Assembly (NCBI RefSeq): GCF_024055595.1
Contig: NZ_JAMXOF010000002.1
Coordinates: 372,001 to 436,000, forward strand
Direction of reading: 5' to 3'
DNA from: Mucilaginibacter aurantiaciroseus
GTDB lineage: Bacteria > Bacteroidota > Bacteroidia > Sphingobacteriales > Sphingobacteriaceae
Length of the DNA stretch: 64,000 nucleotides
Within the stretch, counting starts at the first letter, position 1. Every line of letters starts with the position of its first letter. Both the position numbers and the translations under genes were made by a program. Below the pieces are notes generated by a model. It did no database searches. It saw nothing but the letters and a program-made list of their open reading frames with translations, and was not told the origin of the DNA. Positions 1 to 7,630 of the stretch are shown in pieces.

Positions 1-2
1 TA

Positions 3-701
3 ACAGCCTGGCAAACAGGTAAAATACGCGATCTGAAGCCGGTATATATAAAAGGGAAACCAGGCAACTATCATACACAAAGCCTTGCAGGCGCAGGCAA
101 TGCCGACCAGGTTGTTTTCGGCAAGGACATTAAAAATTTCGCAACTTTATCACAAGGGCTTACCGGGCTTGCACGTAATATTGATTTTAATAACGGGAAA
201 GCTTACCTTAAAACCTCGATTGCTGTGGCAAACGGATCTACTGTTTCCGAACCCATGCTAATCGTTATCGACGGCGCCATCACTTCGGGAGGGATAGATG
301 TTGTACAGCCTAATGATGTTGAATCTATAGAGATACTTAAAGGTGCTAATGCCGCGGTGTATGGTATGGGGGCAGGCAGCGGAGTTATGGTTATCAATAC
401 TAAACAAGGTGGTGACGCGGTGGAGGAAAGTAAAGAAATGTCGCCGGGCATTTTATCATTATCCCCGAAAGGGTTTTACATGGCCCGTGAATTTTATTCG
501 CCGGTTTACGATGCAGTAAAGAAATACCCAGCCGATGAACGTACAACCATTTATTGGAAACCAAACGTAATAACCGACGCTGCAGGGAATGCTTTCATTA
601 ATTATTTTAATGCCGGGGCGGGCCGATGCCGGGTAATTGTTGAGGGTATTGATAATGGAGGTAATATTGGCCGTGCAGTTTATAAATACAACGTGCAGTA
701 G
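3..701 (+). CDS. TonB-plug domain protein, C-terminal part (5' end outside window)
   Basis: The reading frame is open from the window edge, so only the last ~232 residues are visible. The stretch around 'PMLIVIDG' followed by 'NDVESIEILKG', 'AAVYG' and 'GVMVINTKQGG' is the core of a TonB-dependent receptor plug domain. After it comes a short region with 'RTTIYWKPNV', 'TDAAGNAFINYF' and 'VEGI', which resembles the end of Bacteroidota macroglobulin-like/carboxypeptidase-regulatory proteins that carry a plug domain but no 22-strand barrel. There is no room for a barrel after the plug. It is probably an exported or outer-membrane-associated protein. The stop is directly followed by the stop of the convergent glycosyltransferase, with no spacer. 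Confidence 0.75.
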   Translation, partial: TAWQTGKIRDLKPVYIKGKPGNYHTQSLAGAGNADQVVFGKDIKNFATLSQGLTGLARNIDFNNGKAYLKTSIAVANGSTVSEPMLIVIDGAITSGGIDVVQPNDVESIEILKGANAAVYGMGAGSGVMVINTKQGGDAVEESKEMSPGILSLSPKGFYMAREFYSPVYDAVKKYPADERTTIYWKPNVITDAAGNAFINYFNAGAGRCRVIVEGIDNGGNIGRAVYKYNVQ

Positions 702-2363
702 TTACTTGCTGATAAGATAAGCCTTTGAGATAACCTGGCTGCGTGTGGCGCTGTTTATAAACTTTGGCAGCATATTTTCCTGCGGATAATCAATAAATGA
801 TTTGACGACCTTAAAATCGGCGTGGGTATTGGTAAGGTAATCTACAGATGCCTGGCTGGCAAAAAAGAGTGCTTTACCCGCAGGTTTAAAATCTTTAAAG
901 CCCTCAAGTGGCACAAACTGCACAGGCCTGTTACTATAAAACTGGAATGAGTTGTTAGACATGCGCAAGGTATATAAATTAGCATCGGCAAACTGCGGCT
1001 GGCTTGCGTACCTGGCTGCAGGTATTTGCCCGTTGTAAGAAGTAACCAGCGGGAAGAAAACAGTATTCAAGTAAAAATTAGCGAAAAGCACCGAGCAGCA
1101 GGTTAGCATAAAAACCTTGTAGGCTATTTCTTTTACTTTTAGGCTGATTGCTGCAGCGATTGATCCAAACAACACAACAGCTGTTATAAATAGCAGGTTA
1201 GACGCCGGCTTCGCAAAAACATGTATCGCTATAATTATCATCGGTAAAGCTATCGCAAATAAAAGCAGAACTATCTTACGATAATTTTCGCCTGCCTTGC
1301 TCAGTTGTACAAAACAATAAGGCGCGGTAATAATAGCAAATAAAGGGAAAAGTATATTGGTATAAAACGGCAACTGAAACCCGGATAGCGAGAATAGGAT
1401 CAATAACAACAAACCGCCGCTTAGCGTATAATATTCCGGCAGGGTTACCTTTCGCCAGATGCTTTTGAAACTTTTGTAAAGTGCGTAATAGAACAATAGG
1501 CACCAGGGTAAATAAGCCCAAAGCAGGGTATGTATAAAGAAGAATTTATCCCCGCCTTTTTTTTGTTGGATAGGGCCCTGGTTTATAAAACGGCCAAACT
1601 GGCTATCCCACAAAAACCATTTTATGCCGCTTACATTTTGCCTGTCGAAAACTGTTTTCTCGGGGTGGGCGTCAAACTGTACGTAAAGGGCGTAAACTTC
1701 GGGGATGGTAAACAGAAAGGTAAGCAAATACAACAGCAACCATTTAGGATAAAACAACTGCAAAAACTTTTTTTGAAATATAAACTGCCCAAGCAACGCA
1801 CCATATATTGCTACGATCACAAATATGCCTTTAGTCATTATAGCACATGCGGTTAGCAGGGCGGCCAGCAATAAGTGTTTTGCTATCGGCTTATCATTAT
1901 ACCGGGCAATGTGGTAAATGCTGCCAATGATCAGCGCCAATAAGTACGGCTCGGCGCGTATATCAAGGTTTGATAACAGGATGTGCTGGGCTGTCATCAA
2001 TATTAATACCGCTGTAAGCGCTATTTCTTTGGTGTAAAACCTGCGTGCGAATAGGTACGTATAAAGCAAACTTAGCAAGAAGAACAGCAGCGCGGGCAGG
2101 CGATAGGCCCAGGCACTCACGCCAAATATTTTAAAGCTTACCAGCACCGCCCAAAACGGAAAGTGGGGCTTGTCGAGCCAATCGGTATTATAGGTGAAGA
2201 GTTGTAATACGTCATGCTTGTAAAGCATGTTTTTAGCAATAGAAGCGTAAAGGCCGGGGTCGTCGGTAAAAAAATCGGCATTGATGCCAATGAAATTAAC
2301 CATCAGCGCCAGCACAAACAGTAAAAGGTAAAAAGGCTTGTAATTTTTGGCCATTGCTGGCAC
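702..2363 (-). CDS. GT39/ArnT-like membrane glycosyltransferase
   Basis: A 553-residue multi-pass membrane protein of the ArnT/PMT (GT39, GT-C fold) superfamily, which transfers sugars from polyprenyl-phosphate donors to lipids or proteins outside the inner membrane. An acidic pair (D34-D35) follows the first membrane segment, as expected for the first external loop of GT-C enzymes, and 'WLDKPHFPFW' at 62-71 is the ArnT-like signature. About ten further hydrophobic segments follow. The gene at 7631-9298 is a clear paralog with the same motifs at the same residue numbers. The acceptor cannot be told from sequence. The start could also be the Met three residues later. Confidence 0.82.
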   Translation of the reverse strand: MPAMAKNYKPFYLLLFVLALMVNFIGINADFFTDDPGLYASIAKNMLYKHDVLQLFTYNTDWLDKPHFPFWAVLVSFKIFGVSAWAYRLPALLFFLLSLLYTYLFARRFYTKEIALTAVLILMTAQHILLSNLDIRAEPYLLALIIGSIYHIARYNDKPIAKHLLLAALLTACAIMTKGIFVIVAIYGALLGQFIFQKKFLQLFYPKWLLLYLLTFLFTIPEVYALYVQFDAHPEKTVFDRQNVSGIKWFLWDSQFGRFINQGPIQQKKGGDKFFFIHTLLWAYLPWCLLFYYALYKSFKSIWRKVTLPEYYTLSGGLLLLILFSLSGFQLPFYTNILFPLFAIITAPYCFVQLSKAGENYRKIVLLLFAIALPMIIIAIHVFAKPASNLLFITAVVLFGSIAAAISLKVKEIAYKVFMLTCCSVLFANFYLNTVFFPLVTSYNGQIPAARYASQPQFADANLYTLRMSNNSFQFYSNRPVQFVPLEGFKDFKPAGKALFFASQASVDYLTNTHADFKVVKSFIDYPQENMLPKFINSATRSQVISKAYLISK

Positions 2364-2414
2364 AAATATAGGAGTAATGCAGGCAAATATTTATCGCGCT
2401 GAACGTATAAAAAA

Positions 2415-2434
2415 CCCCTGCCGCAAGGCAGGGG
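2415..2434 (-). terminator. Intrinsic terminator, minus-strand orientation
   Basis: An 8-bp perfect stem (CCCCTGCC / GGCAGGGG, loop GCAA as read on the plus strand). Read on the minus strand it is followed by six T residues. It lies upstream of the start of the minus-strand glycosyltransferase, so it would end a minus-strand transcript begun further right, in 2440-2615. No convincing gene is seen there: one 60-codon frame ends at 2443 but opens with GTG and has no recognisable product. Confidence 0.7.
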
Positions 2435-2614
2435 CCAAAAACTCACAACAATTGTTTAACCTTTCGGTTTATTCCTAACTGCAATGTGAATTTAGCCCTG
2501 ATAATACGCTGTTTTAGTGAAAGTTTTAGCACCGGAAGGTAATAAGTAATTTTTTTAGATGTTGTGCGTTTATGCGTTATCTTTATCACCATATAAACTA
2601 CAAGCGTTACTATT

Positions 2615-3130
2615 ATGAAAAACACATTTCAATTAAAAGCAGCAATGCTATTTGCATTCGCCATGCTGTTCACAACCGTTACCTTTGCGCAAAAAAAAGC
2701 TGTTGAAAGTCCGCGCGACAGCGTTAGCACAAAAATTGGTGCATCAACCGTTAGCATCAACTATGGCAGCCCGGCGGTTAAAGGCCGTAAGATATACGGC
2801 GAATTAGTGCCGTTTGATAAAGTATGGCGCACAGGCGCTAACGAAGCAACTGTATTTACAACAACTAACGATATTTTGGTTGAAGGAAAAAAATTGGCTG
2901 CCGGTACTTATAGCTTTTTCGCTATCCCAACTGCTACCACCTGGACAATTATTTTTAACAAAACTGCCAAACAATGGGGCGCGTATAAATACGATGCAGC
3001 ACAGGATGCATTGCGTGTAACTGTTAAGCCGGTTGCTGCAAAACCTACCGAGCATTTGGTTTACAACATCAACAAAAAAGGTTTCACCCTAACATGGGAT
3101 AAGCTAACTGTACCGGTTGCCGTAAAATAA
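2615..3130 (+). CDS. DUF2911 domain secreted protein
   Basis: 171 residues with a typical signal peptide (basic start, hydrophobic run, cleavage after 'FAQ' near residue 25). The rest matches DUF2911, a family abundant in Bacteroidota: 'YGSPAVKGRKIYGELVPF' and 'WRTGANEAT' around residues 49-72, then 'LAAGTYSFFAIPT' and 'WTIIFNK'. The function of DUF2911 is not established. It stands alone, with an upstream gap of 250 bp and its own terminator downstream. Confidence 0.87.
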   Translation: MKNTFQLKAAMLFAFAMLFTTVTFAQKKAVESPRDSVSTKIGASTVSINYGSPAVKGRKIYGELVPFDKVWRTGANEATVFTTTNDILVEGKKLAAGTYSFFAIPTATTWTIIFNKTAKQWGAYKYDAAQDALRVTVKPVAAKPTEHLVYNINKKGFTLTWDKLTVPVAVK

Positions 3131-3154
3131 GTTATCGAAGTATTTTAATAAATT

Positions 3155-3183
3155 AACCCCGGCCATTTGGTTGGGGTTTTTTA
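3155..3183 (+). terminator. Intrinsic terminator after the DUF2911 gene
   Basis: AACCCC (3155-3160) pairs with GGGGTT (3173-3178) and runs into six T residues. It lies 25 bp after the stop codon. Confidence 0.7.
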
Positions 3184-3239
3184 TTGGGCGATAATTAAAA
3201 TAAAGCTAATATTGCCTTACTATATTACCCCTATTACAA

Positions 3240-4322
3240 ATGCAGAAACAAAAGCCGGGTAAGGTTTTCACAAATAGAGGATTGATCATCCTCGGCCTTA
3301 TGCTCGCAGTAAACCTGCTGCTTGTTTTTGCGGATCATCCCCGGGCGGTAGAGCAATATTACTCTAACGGGTTTTATCCTATCATAAGCCATATACTGCA
3401 CCCGGTTTTTAACCTGTTCCCCTTTAGTATTGGCGACCTCATCTACCTTTTTGTGATCGGTTACTTAGTGTATGTACTGGTTAGGCTTGTTGCAATGTGT
3501 ATTAAAAAGAAATTTATTCACGCGGGGATTTTTGCGGCGGGGATCGTAATTGCCGTGATGGCAGGCATCCTGATGTTTTACGTTTTTTGGGGGTTAAACT
3601 ATTTTCGCCCGTCGGCAGGGGAGCGGCTTAACCTGCGGGAAAGCACTTATACCAGGGCCGAACTGCAACGTGTTACCAATATCCTGATAGATAGCGCTAA
3701 TGCCACCAGGGCAAGAGTTACAGCGGCAGATCTGAAGCAGGGTAATGATTCTATATATAGCATCGCTACAAAGGCGGTTATCAAATTATCTAATACCAAT
3801 AGCGAATACTACACTTACAGCCCTAAAATAAAACCATCGCTGTTAACGGGGCTATTAAATTATATTGGTACATCCGGCTATTACAACCCGTTTACCGGCG
3901 AGGCGCAAATAAATTACCAGATGCCGGTATTTAACCGGCCGTTTGTAGCCAGCCACGAGATGGGCCACCAGATGGGTTACGGCCCCGAGGACGAAGCCAA
4001 CTTTGTAGGCTTTGTAGCAGCAATAGGCTCTAACGACAGGTTGTTAAGATACTCGGCATATAACCTGGCTGTTAACGAGTTTATGCGTACGATGCGCTAT
4101 ACCGATACCGTAGTATTTAAACTGCTAAAAACAAAGATCTCCCCGCAGGTATTAGCCGATTTTAAAGAAGAGCGCCTCTACTGGCTTTCCTATCAAAATA
4201 AGATCAACACCATTACCAGCGTTTTTTACGACAACTTTTTGAAGGCCAACAACCAGCCCCGGGGTTTAGATACCTACAACCGGATGGTACTGCTGGTAAT
4301 GGCGATGTATAAGGGTAATTGA
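3240..4322 (+). CDS. DUF3810 domain membrane metallopeptidase-like protein
   Basis: 360 residues. Three hydrophobic segments in the first ~120 residues (about 14-30, 64-84 and 95-118) are followed by a soluble domain. HEMGH at 239-243 is a zinc-metallopeptidase HExxH motif and 'EDEANF' at 250-255 supplies a plausible third ligand, the hallmark of DUF3810. This points to a membrane-anchored zinc peptidase of unknown substrate; peptidase activity is inferred only from the motif. It has no operon partner. Confidence 0.85.
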   Translation: MQKQKPGKVFTNRGLIILGLMLAVNLLLVFADHPRAVEQYYSNGFYPIISHILHPVFNLFPFSIGDLIYLFVIGYLVYVLVRLVAMCIKKKFIHAGIFAAGIVIAVMAGILMFYVFWGLNYFRPSAGERLNLRESTYTRAELQRVTNILIDSANATRARVTAADLKQGNDSIYSIATKAVIKLSNTNSEYYTYSPKIKPSLLTGLLNYIGTSGYYNPFTGEAQINYQMPVFNRPFVASHEMGHQMGYGPEDEANFVGFVAAIGSNDRLLRYSAYNLAVNEFMRTMRYTDTVVFKLLKTKISPQVLADFKEERLYWLSYQNKINTITSVFYDNFLKANNQPRGLDTYNRMVLLVMAMYKGN

Positions 4323-4955
4323 GTAGTTAGTGGAGGGTGGTGAGTGGTTGGAAATTCAAACCTAACAGATCGGTGCAAACAATCTTAAATCTATCTGCAG
4401 CAAGCACGATTGGTGTAAACCAAATAAAAAATGCGTTCCGTATCTCACCCCGGAACGCACTGCAACATCATTCAAATAATGTTGATCAACTAAACCTCAG
4501 ATAACATGTTTAAAATTACCCAAGCTCTTTGTAGCGAAGCCATTGCGGCTGCTTATTTCTTAAAATATTATGGATTTGATAGTTATACTACAAAAAGTGT
4601 TCCTAATGCAACTAAGTGTCAAAGGCACACATTGAACATATGCCATAAAAGCTTGTACTAATAAAGAACTGTTTAAACATATAAATATTACAAAACTTTG
4701 AATAATACGGTTCTGAACTAATACGGGGTGTAATATGCCGGCGCAAAAGCGTAAGCAAAATTTAAATGAGCATATACTATCTGAGAAATAAGTGATAGAA
4801 TTATAATGATGTTTTATGCACTATAATATATACAAGTGGCGCAAGGGTGGGTTAATTAATATGCCGAGGAGCATTTGCCTTGTATTCCTAAAAGCGATGG
4901 CTGCGAACATCTTAAAATAAAAAATTTCAATTATATTTGTTTCATCTTAAGGTGC
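4323..4955. other. Gene-poor stretch with one hairpin and short ORFs
   Basis: A 633-bp gap with no convincing long gene. It holds a minus-strand terminator-like hairpin at 4433-4458, a 17-codon minus-strand ORF at 4490-4543 and a plus-strand frame of about 50 codons from 4506, none recognisable. The plus-strand octamer TATATTTG at 4932-4939 matches the Bacteroidota -7 box and lies 17 bp before the next gene. Confidence 0.5.
4433..4458 (-). terminator. Terminator-like hairpin, minus-strand orientation
   Basis: A perfect 8-bp stem GCGTTCCG (4433-4440) / CGGAACGC (4451-4458) with a 10-base loop. On the minus strand it is followed by ATTTTTTATTT. This suggests a short minus-strand transcript starting somewhere in 4500-4870, perhaps a small RNA or small-peptide gene. 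Confidence 0.55.
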
Positions 4956-5441
4956 ATGAAAAGATCCGCATTAATCATATTACTCTTTAGCCTTTGCGTT
5001 GGCGCGCGGGCACAAAGTATTTCTTTTTTCGATCTTACCAACCTTACTAACTTAAGCGATGGGCAGGCGCATACTTATCTTATCCTTGGTAATGTTTTTA
5101 AACACTACTATTTAGAGGAAAAAGACGGTAAAAAGATAGAGCATTTCCGCTCAAAATCAACTACAGTTAAAGAGCAAAGTATTACCATAGGCGAAAATAC
5201 CACATTATCTAACGGGGCGATATTGCGGACAGTTACTTACGATACTACTGATCCGCAGCACATTGTAAACCTTATTGCCCAGGCACGCCGCTCTAAGCTG
5301 ATCATGAAATTTCAAGGGCAGGATAAGTACAACAACATCTACAAGTTTGATAACGAATTTTACTTTATCACCATGACTATCAGCACCACCGAAAACCGGG
5401 GGCAGGTTGTAGTGCACCAAAAAGAATTTGTAGGATATTGA
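4956..5441 (+). CDS. Hypothetical secreted protein
   Basis: 161 residues starting at MKRSALIILLF, which gives a clean signal peptide ending at 'ARAQ'. A longer in-frame extension to 4875 would put 27 residues before the signal peptide and would span the -7-like box TATATTTG at 4932-4939, so it is rejected. The mature part is rich in beta-strand-like sequence, with no cysteines and no motif I recognise. Function unknown. Confidence 0.7.
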   Translation: MKRSALIILLFSLCVGARAQSISFFDLTNLTNLSDGQAHTYLILGNVFKHYYLEEKDGKKIEHFRSKSTTVKEQSITIGENTTLSNGAILRTVTYDTTDPQHIVNLIAQARRSKLIMKFQGQDKYNNIYKFDNEFYFITMTISTTENRGQVVVHQKEFVGY

Positions 5442-5451
5442 TCAAAAAATA

Positions 5452-5482
5452 ATCCCCGGCATTCGCCAGGGATATCAGTTTT
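5452..5482. terminator. Bidirectional terminator between convergent genes
   Basis: ATCCCCGGC (5452-5460) pairs with GCCAGGGAT (5465-5473) apart from one C-A mismatch. T-rich tracts follow on both strands, the better one on the minus strand (TATTTTTT). It separates the secreted hypothetical gene from the metallo-hydrolase gene. Confidence 0.5.
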
Positions 5483-5504
5483 TAAAATCTTCGTTAGTTT
5501 ATGA

Positions 5505-6401
5505 TTAAGCGGTTAGCTCCTCATAAGCCGCGGTAAGCCCGCGTTGTATGCCATCGCCATTCCAGTCGGTAACACCGGGGATTGCGGTTGCGGCCAATAT
5601 CTGCTCCTTGGTTTTGCCGGCTTTAATGCCGCTATCTACAAAGGCAACCAGTTTCTCCATAAAGTTTTGCATGGCTTTCAAATCGTCGGCAGTACCGGTG
5701 ACTTTAACAGGATCAAAGGCATGGCCGTATACAAATATGGTGTCCTTATTAAATTGTTTTTGGGCCTGCTCCAGCGCTACCGGCCAGTTCTTGCATGATG
5801 CGCCCGCGCTGCGATCTATGTACGGATACATACGGTTAAACACCTGGTCGCCACAATGTACAATGTTGGCGTTCTCGAAATGGATAAAGCTATCGCCATT
5901 GGTATGGCCGGGGCCAAAGTAATGTGCGCTAATGGTTTCGTCGCCAACTTTTGTTTTCCAGTTAAGGTCGTACGTGATATTAGGGTATAGCTGTTTGTCT
6001 TCCGTTTTTTTTGCCTCGGCAGCTCTTTTTTGATTGATAAGCGAGTTGGCATGTGCGGCTACGTTTTTGGCGATGCCTTTAAACGAGATATTACCGCTGG
6101 TATGGTCGCCGTGGTGGTGGGTATTGATCAGCCATTGAAAAGGCTTATCACTTTTCTTTTTCAGCTCGGTTATCAAATGCGTTGCCGGGTCGGGGAACTC
6201 GGCATCAACACAAACAATGCCTTCTTTATTCACCATCCAGATGATGGTACCGCCCTGCTCGGTAAAAATGCCTACGTTGTTACGCAACGGTGTTAATTTA
6301 TACCCGGGCGCGGCAAGCAGTTGGGCAAAGCTTTTGTTTCCCAACAGAGCCAGCGAACCGGCTGTTAAAGCGGTGTTTCTTAAAAATTTACGGCGTTCCA
6401 T
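5505..6401 (-). CDS. Metallo-beta-lactamase-fold hydrolase, exported
   Basis: 298 residues. The N-terminus has a Tat-like RRKFLRN at 3-9 and a hydrophobic stretch to about residue 27, so export by Tat or anchoring is likely. HHHGDH at 95-100 is the di-zinc motif of the metallo-beta-lactamase fold, and 'FGPGHTNGD' and 'VYGHAF' supply later histidine ligands. It belongs with generic MBL-fold hydrolases; sequence alone does not show whether the substrate is a beta-lactam, lactone or thioester. It is followed in the same direction by 6504-7367 but with a 100-bp gap, so co-transcription is uncertain. Confidence 0.83.
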   Translation of the reverse strand: MERRKFLRNTALTAGSLALLGNKSFAQLLAAPGYKLTPLRNNVGIFTEQGGTIIWMVNKEGIVCVDAEFPDPATHLITELKKKSDKPFQWLINTHHHGDHTSGNISFKGIAKNVAAHANSLINQKRAAEAKKTEDKQLYPNITYDLNWKTKVGDETISAHYFGPGHTNGDSFIHFENANIVHCGDQVFNRMYPYIDRSAGASCKNWPVALEQAQKQFNKDTIFVYGHAFDPVKVTGTADDLKAMQNFMEKLVAFVDSGIKAGKTKEQILAATAIPGVTDWNGDGIQRGLTAAYEELTA

Positions 6402-6503
6402 ATATGAGAGAATATTTAATTGTTGATTAAAGATCAGTGATCATTTAATTATGTTATTTAAAGGTAGAAATTACTTTAGTCATTTAAAATTTAGGATTTA
6501 TAT

Positions 6504-7367
6504 TTAATACTGATGAAACCCCTGCGACACAAACTCCAGCACTTTTGGTAACGATGCGCGCCAATACGTCCAGTTGTGTGCGCCATCGCGTACGCGGTAC
6601 TCATGAGGGATGTTCAACTTACGCATCAGGTTATGCACCAAGCCGTTGCCTTCGTACAAAAAGTCGTCGTCGCCAACATCCATAAACCAGCGCACGTCTT
6701 TCTTTTTGGCGTCGGGCATGGCTTTCATCAATTCAGATACGCTGTATTGTTTGTAATAGTTGCTTATGGTGCTATCTTTTATGGCAGGGTATTCTTCTTT
6801 ACAATAACTTTTTGCCTCGTCTAAGCTCCAAAAACCGGTAGCGGCACTCAGCGGGCAAGCAGATGAGAAAAGTTCGGGATGGTGCAGCGCGTAAATAAAA
6901 GTGCCCTCACCGCCCATGCTTAAACCGGCAATGGCGCGATAGCGCTTTTCAGATTTAACTTTATATTTTTTTTCTACAAAAGGCATCAGTTCATTAAAAA
7001 TGAAATCCTCGTAATTCCAGTCGCCCTTTACGCGGTTAAAGTAACCCCTGTGGCCGGTATTGCCATCGGGCATAACAATAATCATGGGCGTGGCCATACC
7101 ATCGCGGAGGGCCTTATCAGTTATGCTGAGCACCTCGCCAAACTGCACCCAGCCTGTTTGGTCGTCGCCCGAGCCATGCAGCAGGTAAAGTATAGGGTAA
7201 GTACGGCCGCTTGTCTCGTAATCGGGTGGCAGGTAAACGGCATACTTGCGTTCGCTTTTCAGGATCTTGCTGGTAAGGGTAAGGTTATCATACACCTTGC
7301 CGGTAATCTGCGCGAAAAGCACAGCCGGACAAAGCATCAGCAATACAAACAATATTTTTTTCATCAA
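6504..7367 (-). CDS. Secreted esterase D/CE1-like alpha/beta hydrolase
   Basis: 287 residues with a signal peptide ending near residue 20 ('LFAQ'). It is a putative-esterase-family protein: 'LLHGSGDD' (oxyanion region), nucleophile motif GLSMGG at 148-153 with Ser150, an acidic 'DVGDDDF' and a final 'DGAHNW' giving the catalytic His. Relatives include feruloyl and acetyl esterases that act on plant polysaccharides and tributyrin-type esterases. The substrate is unknown. Confidence 0.83.
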   Translation of the reverse strand: MMKKILFVLLMLCPAVLFAQITGKVYDNLTLTSKILKSERKYAVYLPPDYETSGRTYPILYLLHGSGDDQTGWVQFGEVLSITDKALRDGMATPMIIVMPDGNTGHRGYFNRVKGDWNYEDFIFNELMPFVEKKYKVKSEKRYRAIAGLSMGGEGTFIYALHHPELFSSACPLSAATGFWSLDEAKSYCKEEYPAIKDSTISNYYKQYSVSELMKAMPDAKKKDVRWFMDVGDDDFLYEGNGLVHNLMRKLNIPHEYRVRDGAHNWTYWRASLPKVLEFVSQGFHQY

Positions 7368-7510
7368 TATTTTTGGTTAGCAACAGGGGTTATTGCGTTT
7401 GGTTAAATTTAGGGATAAAAGTTTGGTTTGTGAAAAATAGGGTTAATGTTATTGTGGCGTTACCTTTATGCAAGGAGCCGCGAAGTATCGCGTTATCTTT
7501 TTCGCGCGTT

Positions 7511-7586
7511 ATTGCAAGGTACGAAGCAATCTTTTTGTTTTACAGAGCGGATCTGCCTATGTAGGGATTGCTTCGTACCTTGCGAT
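7511..7586. repeat. Palindromic intergenic repeat
   Basis: Two 21-bp arms at 7511-7531 and 7566-7586 are inverted copies with one mismatch; their core is AAGGTACGAAGCAATC. The 34-bp centre is unrelated. The word 'GAAGCAAT' with a 'TTGC..' flank recurs in other gaps here (for example near 47340), which fits a REP-like family. It sits between the divergent esterase and glycosyltransferase genes. Confidence 0.65.
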
Positions 7587-7630
7587 GACGTGTAGGTTGA
7601 TCAACAAACATTTACTTAACTTTACCCCGA

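Noticed and set aside
2443..2625. 60-codon minus-strand frame before the DUF2911 gene
   Set aside because: GTG start overlapping another gene, no recognisable sequence, and only the nearby terminator supports it.
4506..4664. Plus-strand frame of about 50 codons in the empty gap
   Set aside because: No motif, no clear promoter, and it overlaps the minus-strand candidate; too weak to call.
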